Shown: positions 17,744 to 25,465 of the stretch, one piece after another
Layout: every line of letters starts with the position of its first letter
Position numbering within the stretch: position 1 is the stretch's first letter
NCBI GenBank assembly: GCA_905234555.1
Contig: CAJOHO010000024.1
Span: 1-50,835, forward strand
Length of the DNA stretch: 50,835 nucleotides
Origin: an uncultured Bacteroidaceae bacterium
GTDB taxonomy: Bacteria > Bacteroidota > Bacteroidia > Bacteroidales > Bacteroidaceae
Reading direction: 5' to 3'
Notes under the pieces: generated by a model
Told to the model about the DNA's origin: nothing
The model's input: the letters and a program-made list of their open reading frames with translations, nothing else
Databases searched by the model: none
Translations under genes and position numbers: made by a program

Positions 17744-19063
17744 ATGAACTGGCAACAACTCATTTCCAATAAACGCTTGGGACAGGAAGAGTGGCATCTC
17801 AAGCGCAAGGACGACCGTACGGAATTCAAACGCGACTACGACCGACTCATCTTCTCGGCACCCTTCCGTCGGCTTCAGAACAAGACACAGGTTTTTCCGC
17901 TTCCAGGTAGCATCTTCGTTCACAACCGCCTCACCCATTCGCTCGAAGTGGCAAGCGTGGGACGCAGTCTGGGCGACGACGTGGCTCGTCAGCTCCTCCT
18001 GCTCCATCCAGAGCTGGCTGAGACCCATCTGAGTGAGGCAGGAGCCATCGTGAGTGCAGCCTGTCTGGCACACGACATGGGCAATCCGCCCTTCGGACAT
18101 AGCGGAGAACGAGCCATCGCCACTTTCTTCAGCGAAGGGAAAGGCATCAAGTACAAGCCTCTCGTGAGCGAAGCACAATGGAGCGACATCATCCACTTCG
18201 ACGGAAACGCCAACGCTTTCCGTCTCCTTACCCATGCCTTCCGTGGACGACGTCCAGGTGGATTTGTCATGACCTACAGCACCCTCGCCTCCATCGTCAA
18301 ATATCCCTATCCAGCCACTTTGGCAGGCTCCAAACCCAAGTTCGGCTTCTTCTGCTCCGAACAGCCCACCTACGATCGTATCGCCGCAGAATTGGGCATA
18401 CCACAGAATGCTGAGGGACGCTTCGCACGCTATCCGCTGGTCTATCTCGTAGAGGCAGCCGACGACATCTGCTACGAAATCATGGATATCGAAGATGCCC
18501 ACAAACTGAAGATTCTCGGAACCGACGAAACCATCCAGCTCCTCATCCGTTTCTGCGAACCGTCACGCCACGAACACATCCTCCACGTGCTCGATACCGT
18601 CGATGACATCAACGAGAAGATTGGCTACCTCCGTTCCTGCGCCATCGGCGAACTCGAACGAGCCTGCGTCAGCACCTTCGTCTCTCACGAGCAGGAAATC
18701 CTCGACGGCACCTTCACCGGCTCACTCGTCAAGAATCTTGAACCACGCATCCGCGAAGCCTACCGCCTTTGCACAGAAGTCTCCGTCGCACGCATCTATA
18801 AGAGTAAGGATGTGGTCGATATAGAGTTAGCTGGTTATCGCATCATCTCCCAGCTCATCGAACTCTTTACCGATGCCGTCATGTTCCCCGACAAGGAATA
18901 CTCCAAGCTCCTCCTCATGCGAGTCTCCTCCCAATACGAAGTCAGCGCCGACGATGCCTACACCCGTCTCATGGCCGTCCTCGACTTCATCAGCGGCATG
19001 ACCGACGTCTTCGCCCTCGACCTCTACCGCAAAATCAACGGCGAAAGCCTCCCCATGATCTAA
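17744..19063 (+). CDS. dgt: dGTP triphosphohydrolase
   Basis: The 439-residue HD-domain enzyme cleaves dNTPs (classically dGTP) to the nucleoside and triphosphate. The N-terminal RRLQNKTQVFPLP and the metal ligands His65 (RLTHSLEV) and His110-Asp111 (LAHDMGNPPFGHSGE) are typical of Dgt, with a further Asp in VEAADDICYEIMDIEDAHK. Length is normal. Divergent from dut, so two dNTP-pool enzymes share one intergenic region. Confidence 0.95.
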   Translation: MNWQQLISNKRLGQEEWHLKRKDDRTEFKRDYDRLIFSAPFRRLQNKTQVFPLPGSIFVHNRLTHSLEVASVGRSLGDDVARQLLLLHPELAETHLSEAGAIVSAACLAHDMGNPPFGHSGERAIATFFSEGKGIKYKPLVSEAQWSDIIHFDGNANAFRLLTHAFRGRRPGGFVMTYSTLASIVKYPYPATLAGSKPKFGFFCSEQPTYDRIAAELGIPQNAEGRFARYPLVYLVEAADDICYEIMDIEDAHKLKILGTDETIQLLIRFCEPSRHEHILHVLDTVDDINEKIGYLRSCAIGELERACVSTFVSHEQEILDGTFTGSLVKNLEPRIREAYRLCTEVSVARIYKSKDVVDIELAGYRIISQLIELFTDAVMFPDKEYSKLLLMRVSSQYEVSADDAYTRLMAVLDFISGMTDVFALDLYRKINGESLPMI

Positions 19064-19077
19064 AAAAGGGAAGGGGA

Positions 19078-20271
19078 TTATTTATCTTCGAAGACGGAGA
19101 CTATGTTACCGAAGGCTTGTTTGTATATGCTGGCTGCGCCTTTGGGAACATAGACGAAGGGGTAGCCGGAGGTACCTGTCTGGTAAAAAATGAACGACAG
19201 ATTTTCCTTGGAGCTACATTTTGGAGGGGTGGTTCCCCTGAAGTGTACTTTGTTCAGTTTGGAGCATTTAGAGAACATACCTTCTCCCATGCTGGTCACA
19301 TTCTTGGGAATGACGATATCGGTCAGACTTTCGCAACTATAGAAAGCGTATGCCCCAATGCTGGTCACGCTTTCTGGGATTGTGATGGATTCCAGCTTGT
19401 AACAACCATCGAAAACGCTATAACCGATACTTGTCAAATCTTCGGGGAGCTTGATGGATTTCAGCTTATAGCAACTCTTGAATGTGTAAAAACCAATACT
19501 TGTGACTGAGTTGGGAATGGTGATGGATGTCAGTTCTGAGCAACCTTCGAAGGCGTTTCTCAGGAGGTCTGTCACACTATTGGGGATGACGGTCTTCTGG
19601 CAACCTGCCACCAAAGTGTTGGTCTTTGTTTCAATAATGGCGTTGCAGTTGTCGCGTGAGTCGAATTGGGTGTTTCCTTTATCTACCTTGATGGAAGAAA
19701 GAGACCAGCAATAGGCGAACGCCTGTTCTCCAATTTTTGTTACGTTCTTGGGAATGGTAAGGGATGTCAGACTTGTGCAATACATGAACGACTGATGTCC
19801 AATGGTCGTCAGACTCTCTGGAAGTGTGATGGAGGTCAGGCCTTTACACTCGCTAAACGCCCAGCTTCCGATGCTCTTAACTGTGTTGGGAATGGTAATA
19901 GAGGTGAGGTCTTTGCAGCCCTCGAAAGCATAATAATCATAATTGCCATTTCCTATCTCTTCCACTTTGTATTTGGTACCTTTGTATTTGATATTTGCCA
20001 CAATCTTGGCGACACCATTGAAGTCTTCTTTGTCGTAGCCGGAAACCACCAGGTGGCCATTTAAGATGGAATATTGAATGTGGTCAAGATAGAAACTTAC
20101 GTCGTTGATGGCTTCGAAATCGGCACCATTCGAGGCATTTCCGTTTTCGTCAATCACGACTACTTCTTTCGATTCAGATTCACCTTTGGGGCTGTCCTTG
20201 TCGTCATCGTCGCCACAGGCAGCAAAGCAAAGCGCTAAGGGGAACGCCAGCAAAAAGAATAGTTTTTTCAT
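19078..20271 (-). CDS. BspA-like leucine-rich-repeat lipoprotein
   Basis: The 397-residue surface lipoprotein has lipobox Cys19 (ALCFAACGDDDD), an acidic linker and about nine ~23-residue LRR_5 repeats of the type LTSITIPNSVTSIG followed by AFxxC. Such repeats are found in BspA of Tannerella and many Prevotella surface proteins implicated in adhesion; a binding target cannot be read from the sequence. It is convergent with dgt, 14 bases apart, without a convincing terminator between them. Confidence 0.88.
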   Translation of the reverse strand: MKKLFFLLAFPLALCFAACGDDDDKDSPKGESESKEVVVIDENGNASNGADFEAINDVSFYLDHIQYSILNGHLVVSGYDKEDFNGVAKIVANIKYKGTKYKVEEIGNGNYDYYAFEGCKDLTSITIPNTVKSIGSWAFSECKGLTSITLPESLTTIGHQSFMYCTSLTSLTIPKNVTKIGEQAFAYCWSLSSIKVDKGNTQFDSRDNCNAIIETKTNTLVAGCQKTVIPNSVTDLLRNAFEGCSELTSITIPNSVTSIGFYTFKSCYKLKSIKLPEDLTSIGYSVFDGCYKLESITIPESVTSIGAYAFYSCESLTDIVIPKNVTSMGEGMFSKCSKLNKVHFRGTTPPKCSSKENLSFIFYQTGTSGYPFVYVPKGAASIYKQAFGNIVSVFEDK

Positions 20272-20298
20272 GTTTTCTTAGTTTTTGAGTTATTTAGA

Positions 20299-20336
20299 TT
20301 TTTGATGTTGCAAAGATTTTTGATGTTGCAAAGATA
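20299..20336 (-). promoter_or_regulatory. Tandemly duplicated 18-bp promoter region of the LRR gene
   Basis: A perfect 18-base tandem duplication (TTTTTGATGTTGCAAAGA twice, 20299-20316 and 20317-20334) carries a -7 element. On the minus strand the outer copy reads TATCTTTG (20329-20336), the inner AATCTTTG (20311-20318). Confidence 0.65.
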
Positions 20337-20390
20337 AAGACTTTGCATGAAACTGCCAAAGAAATTGCAGATATTTTTGTTTTCTAAGAT

Positions 20391-22517
20391 TTACTTCCGT
20401 TCGATGAGGATGCGGGCATCGACGGCAACGACGTCGTTTTCGTCGGCTAAGAGAGGATTGATGTCCATCTCCTTGATTTCTGTGGCGAAGCGGAGTAGGG
20501 TGGAGAGGCGGACGATGATTTCGGCATATTTCTGTTCGTTGATACCAGCCTGTCCGCGTGTGCCTTTCAGAATCTTATAACCGCGCAGGGAGTGGATCAT
20601 GGAGTAGGCTTCGCCGTAGGAGAGAGGTGCCAGACCCGAACGGACGTCCTTGAGCACTTCGACGAAGATGCCGCCCAGTCCGCAAAGCACGACGTGTCCG
20701 AACCGTTCTTCGTATTTGGCGCCGATGAACAGCTCTGTCCCTTTGAGCATCTTCTGCACCATCACGCCCGTAGCGCCCTCGATCTGCATCATGCGTTCGA
20801 ACTCCAGTTCCAGGTGCTTGGGTGTGCGGATGTTGAGCGTGACACCACCCACGTCGCTTTTGTGGATAGGACCCACGACCTTTGCGACAACAGGATAACC
20901 GATGCGTTGGGCGAAAGCGACCAGCTCTTCCTTGCGGCCGGACACCATCTCCGGCACCATCGGGATGCCTGCGCAGGAGAGGATGTCGCGAACGGTCTGA
21001 GGCGACACGTAGCCGTCGGTCTCGATGCCTGAGATAATCTTGTGAAGCTGAGGAATGTCGATGCCGTAGAGCTGTACCTCTGGTGGTGCCGGCTGAGGCG
21101 TTTGCATAATCTGCGAGAGGGCTGTGGCAAGCGTCACTTCGTCGGAGAAGTTGACGTGTCCCTTTTGCAGGAATTCAGCCACTTCGGGACCTGCGGTATG
21201 CTGGCAGGGAAGAATGGGGAAGATGGGCTTGCGGCACTCCAGAATCTTCTTGTGGAGCGTGTCGTAGGCTTCGTAGAGGGTGGTCAGTCCAGGTGTGCCG
21301 TAGATGACGGCGATGGCGTCGATATTGTCGAACTTCTGTTCGCAGTAGTCGATGGCGATGCCCAGCTGTTCGGGCGTGCCTGTTGCCAGGATGTCGATGG
21401 GATTGGCGACGGACGAGCCAGGAAAGAGTTTGCTTTTCAGCTCTTCAGCCAGAGGTCCTTCAAGCTTCGGTACGTTCAGACCGCCTTTCGAGAGTGCGTC
21501 GGTCAGCATCACGCCAGGACCGCCCGCATGAGTGACGATGGCGAAGTTGAGTGAAGAGTGAAGCGTGGAGTGTGAAGCGTGAAGCGTGGAGTGTGAAGCT
21601 TGAGGTGTGAAGAGGGAAGAATCGGCTGCGCACATAAAGATGCAGCCGGCGGTTGTGAGTTCCTCACGCGAGAAGCAACGAACGATACCAGCCTTGCGGA
21701 AAAGTGCCTCGACGGCTGAGTCGCTGGAGGCGATGGCACCTGTGTGGCTGGAAGCAGCACGACTTCCGCTCTCGCTCGATCCTGCCTTGATGGCGGCGAT
21801 ACGACACCCTTTCTTGATGAGGTTGCTGGCGTGGAAGAGCAGTTTGTCGGGGTTGCTGATATTTTCGATATAGAGCAGCTTGACGTGCGAATCGGTCTCT
21901 TGGTTGAAATGCTCGTCCATATATTGCAGCACGTCCTCGATACCAATCTGCTTGCCGTTGCCGATGGACCACACGCTATTGAACTGCAGGCCTTTGATGA
22001 CGGCACTTTCCAGAATGAACACAGCCGTTGCGCCTGAGCCGCTGATGAAGTCAACGCCCTTGGGGTTCAAGGCAGGAATGGGCTTGGTGAAGACGGAGTG
22101 GTGGTTGCGGTTGAGGAGACCGATGCAGTTAGGTCCGATGAGAGCCGCACCATATTCGGCACAGGTGCCGAGAATACGTTGTTCGAGTTCTGCTCCGGCT
22201 TTCGTCTCTTCGCCAAAGCCTGCCGAGATGATGATAAACGCCTTCGTCCCCTTCTCCTTTGCCAGCCGTTCCACATTGTCGGGACACAGTTTGGCAGGAA
22301 CGACAAGAATGGCGAGTTCGGTGGGAGGGAGTTCACCCACATCATGGAAAACGCGGATGCCCTGCACCTCGTCTTCTTTGGGATTAACCACACGCAAGGT
22401 TCCCTTAAATCCTCCTTGCAGAATATTACGCACGATGGCGCCACCTGGTTTGTGCACGTTGTTCGACCCTCCGATGACAACGATGCTCTGCGGTTCAAGT
22501 AGTTCGCGATTGATCAT
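20391..22517 (-). CDS. Acyl-CoA synthetase, ADP-forming (acetate-CoA ligase type)
   Basis: The 708-residue protein fuses the alpha and beta parts of NDP-forming acyl-CoA synthetase, which makes ATP from acetyl-CoA or related thioesters. It has a CoA-binding Rossmann domain (QSIVVIGGSNNVHKPGG), succinyl-CoA-synthetase-like domains (SGSGATAVFILE; SSHTGAIASSD with the phospho-His) and a C-terminal ATP-grasp domain (GYPVVAKVVGPIHKSDVGGV). I start at MINRELL (22517); the open frame upstream is translated dispersed repeat. Residues ~302-326 contain an in-frame low-complexity insert with ASHSTLHASHSTLHSS, a translation of tandem GAAGCGTGGAGTGT-type units at a domain linker. Confidence 0.9.
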   Translation of the reverse strand: MINRELLEPQSIVVIGGSNNVHKPGGAIVRNILQGGFKGTLRVVNPKEDEVQGIRVFHDVGELPPTELAILVVPAKLCPDNVERLAKEKGTKAFIIISAGFGEETKAGAELEQRILGTCAEYGAALIGPNCIGLLNRNHHSVFTKPIPALNPKGVDFISGSGATAVFILESAVIKGLQFNSVWSIGNGKQIGIEDVLQYMDEHFNQETDSHVKLLYIENISNPDKLLFHASNLIKKGCRIAAIKAGSSESGSRAASSHTGAIASSDSAVEALFRKAGIVRCFSREELTTAGCIFMCAADSSLFTPQASHSTLHASHSTLHSSLNFAIVTHAGGPGVMLTDALSKGGLNVPKLEGPLAEELKSKLFPGSSVANPIDILATGTPEQLGIAIDYCEQKFDNIDAIAVIYGTPGLTTLYEAYDTLHKKILECRKPIFPILPCQHTAGPEVAEFLQKGHVNFSDEVTLATALSQIMQTPQPAPPEVQLYGIDIPQLHKIISGIETDGYVSPQTVRDILSCAGIPMVPEMVSGRKEELVAFAQRIGYPVVAKVVGPIHKSDVGGVTLNIRTPKHLELEFERMMQIEGATGVMVQKMLKGTELFIGAKYEERFGHVVLCGLGGIFVEVLKDVRSGLAPLSYGEAYSMIHSLRGYKILKGTRGQAGINEQKYAEIIVRLSTLLRFATEIKEMDINPLLADENDVVAVDARILIERK
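21541..21606. repeat. In-frame GTGAAGCGTGGAGT tandem repeat inside the synthetase gene
   Basis: Five or six imperfect units of GTGAAGCGTGGAGT / GTGAAGCTTGAG encode the HSTLHAS-rich linker. The same unit follows the G/C-rich palindrome at 11085-11105 and flanks the recO insertion (24100-24120 and 24152-24170). Confidence 0.75.
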
Positions 22518-22528
22518 ATTATAAAGTA

Positions 22529-22560
22529 AGGCCCCCTCCAACTCCCCCAAGGGGGAGAGA
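22529..22560. repeat. Dispersed GGGGGAG palindrome
   Basis: GCCCCCTCCAACTCCCCCAA followed by GGGGGAGAG, twelve bases upstream of the synthetase start; identical in its core to the copies in mrdA (11051) and, inverted, in recO (24122). Confidence 0.85.
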
Positions 22561-22590
22561 AACGAAGCATGTATTTTACGAAATTCGTGC

Positions 22591-22598
22591 TAAAGTTA
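22591..22598 (-). promoter_or_regulatory. Probable -7 element of the acyl-CoA synthetase gene
   Basis: TAACTTTA on the minus strand, one mismatch from TAnnTTTG, 74 bases upstream of the start. The leader includes the palindromic repeat at 22529-22560. Confidence 0.45.
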
Positions 22599-22701
22599 CG
22601 GATTTTTATTCAAAAAACATCATTCACAATTCATAATTGATAAAAAAAACACAAAAATGAAGAAAAAAGAAGTATTTTCTTCAATTGTGAATTAAAATTC
22701 C

Positions 22702-22709
22702 TAACTTTG
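22702..22709 (+). promoter_or_regulatory. -7 element of the K+ channel gene
   Basis: TAACTTTG followed by C, 36 bases before the start, with TTGTGA 16 bases upstream as a possible -33 box. A ten-base inverted repeat (22622-22631 and 22684-22693) overlaps this region. Confidence 0.65.
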
Positions 22710-22745
22710 CCGTCTGAAGTTTCTTTTTTGCATTTTCAATAAGCT

Positions 22746-23546
22746 ATGATTGATAAGACCAAACTACGACAAATCATCTTCGACGACGATACACCTGCCG
22801 GTCGTCGGTTTGATATCTTGCTGACTGTGGCTATTGCAGTCAGCCTTCTCATTCTCTTTGTGGAGAGTATGTCGAACCTGCCCTCGTGGCTGAAACTCAC
22901 GCTTGGCATCCTGGAAGGCGTGCTGACGGTTCTGTTCACGGCTGAGTATATCGCCCGACTTTATTGCGCAGAGAGCCGACGACGCTATGCCCTGAGTGGA
23001 TGGGGAATCATCGACTTGCTGGCTGTGCTGCCGCCTTACCTCACATTCTTCTTCCCTGGTGCTCGCTACATGCTGATACTTCGCAGCATCCGATTCATCC
23101 GCATCTTCCGTATATTCCGCTTGTTCGTGTTCCTCAATGAGGGCGAACTGCTGCTGAAGGCCATCGGACGCAGCATCCACAAGATTGCAGTCTATTTCCT
23201 GTTTGTGCTCGTTTTGGTCATCTGTCTCGGCACGCTCATGTTCATCCTGGAAAGTGGACAACCCGATAGCGCTTTCAAGGATATCGGAACCAGCATCTAT
23301 TGGGCCATCACCACGCTCTCAACTGTGGGTTACGGTGACATCACGCCCGTCACTCCCATCGGGCGACTACTCTCGTCGTTCATCATGTTGTTGGGCTACA
23401 CGTTGATTGCCGTTCCTGGAGGTATCGTAACGGCGAGCTTCATCAATACAACCAACGAGCCTGTACGCGACGGACGTTGTCCCCGTTGCGACTCAAAAGT
23501 TCGCAAGAACGACAAGTTCTGTTCGCAATGTGGTGAAAAACTGTAA
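22746..23546 (+). CDS. Voltage-gated-type potassium channel with C-terminal zinc ribbon
   Basis: The 266-residue protein has six membrane segments of the voltage-gated ion-channel family. S4 carries regularly spaced arginines (RSIRFIRIFRIFRLF), and the pore loop has the K+ selectivity filter TVGYGD at residues 193-198. After S6 the chain ends in a four-cysteine zinc ribbon (C245-PR-C248 and C259-SQ-C262), an unusual cytoplasmic tail that could sense metal or redox state (inference). It is followed 15 bases later by recO. Confidence 0.93.
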   Translation: MIDKTKLRQIIFDDDTPAGRRFDILLTVAIAVSLLILFVESMSNLPSWLKLTLGILEGVLTVLFTAEYIARLYCAESRRRYALSGWGIIDLLAVLPPYLTFFFPGARYMLILRSIRFIRIFRIFRLFVFLNEGELLLKAIGRSIHKIAVYFLFVLVLVICLGTLMFILESGQPDSAFKDIGTSIYWAITTLSTVGYGDITPVTPIGRLLSSFIMLLGYTLIAVPGGIVTASFINTTNEPVRDGRCPRCDSKVRKNDKFCSQCGEKL

Positions 23547-23561
23547 ATCAGACAAATAAGT

Positions 23562-24407
23562 ATGCAGGAACGGATCAGAGGCATCGTGTTGCGCACGGTA
23601 AAGTATAAGGAGTCGGGACTGATTGTCGATCTCTTTACGGAGAATCATGGACGTATGTCGTTTATGACCAACATAGGACACGGAGGCAGTAGGAAATCTG
23701 CTGCTTCCGCCCTCTGGCGTCCGCTTAACTTCGTGGAGTTCGTAGCCGATACCCATGCGCAGAACCGATTGGCTCGTCCTCGCGACGTCGTCCTCTATTG
23801 CCACTATGCCGATATTCCCTACAATGCCACCAAGTCGATGATGGCGCTCTTCCTTGCCGAGTTCCTGTCCTATACCCTTCGGGCACAACAACCCGACGAA
23901 CCGCTTTACCGCTTCGTAGAGACTTCCATGAGCTGGCTCGATGCGGCTCCCAACGCTCATATCGCCAATTTCCACCTGTATTTCCTCATCCGCCTTACTC
24001 GCTTCGTAGGCATCGAACCAGACACGCTTAGCTTTGCTGACTTTTGTCACGACTCGGCCATTAGAAAGCGAGCTTTCATGGCTCTCGCTGCTCCCAAAGT
24101 TCACGCTCCACTCTCCACTTCTCTCCCCCTTGGGGGAGTTGGAGGGGGCTTTTCCACGCTTCACGCTTCAGGCCTACACACCATTCTCCAGCCCGACGAG
24201 ATGCGTTATTTGCCCTTGATGCTTCGCATCTCGCTTGCCAATCTTCATCATTATCGCTTCTCCAGAACCCAACGCCATCGTGTCCTCGAAATCCTGGAGA
24301 AGTATTACCGCCTTCACCTTCCTTCTTTCCCCGAACTACGTTCCTTGGATGTGCTGAGAGAGGTTTTTGAAGCCCCCCTCTCATCCCCCCAAGGGGGGAA
24401 GAAGTGA
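23562..24407 (+). CDS. recO: DNA repair protein RecO carrying repeat-derived insertions
   Basis: The 281-residue protein helps load RecA with RecF/RecR. The N-terminal OB-fold is clear (RGIVLRTVKYKESGLIVDLF, GRMSFM) and the C-terminal helical part matches Bacteroidota RecO (YYRLHLPSFPELRSLDVLREVFE). Residues ~157-204 (from DFCHDSAIRKRAFMALAAPK to STLHASG) are an extra block with no place in other RecO proteins I know. Its DNA is made of three dispersed repeats, one recurring at 40502-40567. The last residues (APLSSPQGGKK) are again repeat-encoded. The frame stays open throughout, so the product may work with a surface loop at this site. Confidence 0.9.
   Translation: MQERIRGIVLRTVKYKESGLIVDLFTENHGRMSFMTNIGHGGSRKSAASALWRPLNFVEFVADTHAQNRLARPRDVVLYCHYADIPYNATKSMMALFLAEFLSYTLRAQQPDEPLYRFVETSMSWLDAAPNAHIANFHLYFLIRLTRFVGIEPDTLSFADFCHDSAIRKRAFMALAAPKVHAPLSTSLPLGGVGGGFSTLHASGLHTILQPDEMRYLPLMLRISLANLHHYRFSRTQRHRVLEILEKYYRLHLPSFPELRSLDVLREVFEAPLSSPQGGKK
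24035..24171. repeat. Composite dispersed repeat inserted in frame in recO
   Basis: In order: a 66-base block (24037-24102) matching 40502-40567 inverted with three mismatches; CACTCTCCACTT units; the G/C-rich palindrome CTCCCCCTTGGGGGAG (24122-24150); and CACGCTTCACGCTTCA units. Total length is a multiple of three within the coding frame. Confidence 0.85.
24370..24407. repeat. G/C-rich palindrome forming the recO 3' end
   Basis: CCCCCCTCTCATCCCCCCAA followed by GGGGGGAAG supplies the last codons of recO. The related tract at 17048-17072 is its inverted form. Confidence 0.75.
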
Positions 24408-24468
24408 AAAAAATCGCCATTTTCACATTTTTTCTCACTATTATTGCTCAAAAGTGAAATATTTGTGC

Positions 24469-24476
24469 TAATTTTG
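24469..24476 (+). promoter_or_regulatory. -7 element of the glsA-like gene
   Basis: TAATTTTG followed by C, 43 bases before the ATG at 24520. It places the start of transcription inside the upstream part of the open frame and so supports 24520 rather than the GTG at 24487. Confidence 0.6.
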
Positions 24477-24519
24477 CAGTCGGATTGTGTGGCTGACTGA
24501 ATGCCACCATGAAACTAAT

Positions 24520-25413
24520 ATGGAAAATCATCCGGAAAAACAGATAGAACAAGAGGCTGAACACAAGCCCCAGATGCCGATTGATGTCGATGAGATTGTC
24601 CGCACCAAGGCTGGGAAGAAAGCCAAATACATCCCTCGTTTTGTGGTGTCGTGGCTCAAGAAGACGCTTCATCAGGACGAGGTGAACCGATTCCTTACGG
24701 GTCGTGCTGCCGGAAAATACGGCAAGGACTTCCTCGACGAATGCGTGGATTACCTGGAAATGGATCTCACCGTGAAGGGATTGGACGAACTGCCCACCAA
24801 TGAGGGTGGTCGTTACTTCACCATCGTCTCCAACCATCCGCTGGGTGGCGAAGACGGCGTAGCACTCGGCAAACTCGTCTGCCGCAAATGGGACAGCCAG
24901 ATGGTCTATCTGGTGAACGACGTGCTGATGAACCTCCAGGGATTGGCTCCTCTCTGCATTCCCATCAACAAGACGGGAAGTCAGAGCCGCAATTTCCCAC
25001 GTATGGTGGAAGCTGCGTTCCAGAGCGAGAAAAACGTGGTGATGTTTCCTGCCGGACTTTGCTCCCGCAAGCAGAAGGATGGTACCATCCGCGACCTCCC
25101 CTGGACCAAGACGTTCATCACGAAGAGCATTCAGTACCAGCGTGATGTGATTCCTGTGCATTTCTCAGGACACAACTCCAAGAAGTTCTACAACATTGCC
25201 AACTGGTGTAAGCGTCTGGGCGTTAAGTTCAACTTAGCGATGCTCTATCTCGTCGATGAGATGTACAAGAACGTGGGCAAGAAGTTTACCGTTACTTTCG
25301 GCGAACCGATTCCTTGGCAGACCTTCACCGACAAATCCAAAACCCCAGCCCAATGGGCACAATGGGTGCAGGATCGTGTTTATGAATTAGCCCCCTCCGA
25401 AAGAGGGGAGTAA
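24520..25413 (+). CDS. glsA: PlsC-like O-acyltransferase, GlsA type (glycine lipid)
   Basis: The 297-residue acyltransferase has the family's N-terminal catalytic motif as NHPLGGED (residues 105-112) and a later FPAGLCSRK block in place of the FPEG motif. It lies next to a GNAT-type N-acyltransferase. In Bacteroides, GlsB (GNAT) makes N-acyl-glycine and GlsA O-acylates it to give glycine lipids; size and arrangement fit, though lipid head-group identity cannot be read from sequence. The ATG at 24520 is preferred (promoter at 24469). The C-terminal LAPSERGE comes from a GAAAGAGGGGAG repeat. Confidence 0.8.
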   Translation: MENHPEKQIEQEAEHKPQMPIDVDEIVRTKAGKKAKYIPRFVVSWLKKTLHQDEVNRFLTGRAAGKYGKDFLDECVDYLEMDLTVKGLDELPTNEGGRYFTIVSNHPLGGEDGVALGKLVCRKWDSQMVYLVNDVLMNLQGLAPLCIPINKTGSQSRNFPRMVEAAFQSEKNVVMFPAGLCSRKQKDGTIRDLPWTKTFITKSIQYQRDVIPVHFSGHNSKKFYNIANWCKRLGVKFNLAMLYLVDEMYKNVGKKFTVTFGEPIPWQTFTDKSKTPAQWAQWVQDRVYELAPSERGE

Positions 25414-25416
25414 CGT

Positions 25417-25465
25417 TGAACTTAAGAACTCAAAACTTAAGAACTTAAAACTCAAAAACTCAATA
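25417..25465. repeat. ACTTAAGAACTCAAA low-complexity leader before the glsB-like gene
   Basis: Seven imperfect units of AACTTAAGAACTCAAAA type fill the whole gap between the two acyltransferase genes and end at the start codon. Related text precedes mreB (6666-6702). Confidence 0.7.
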
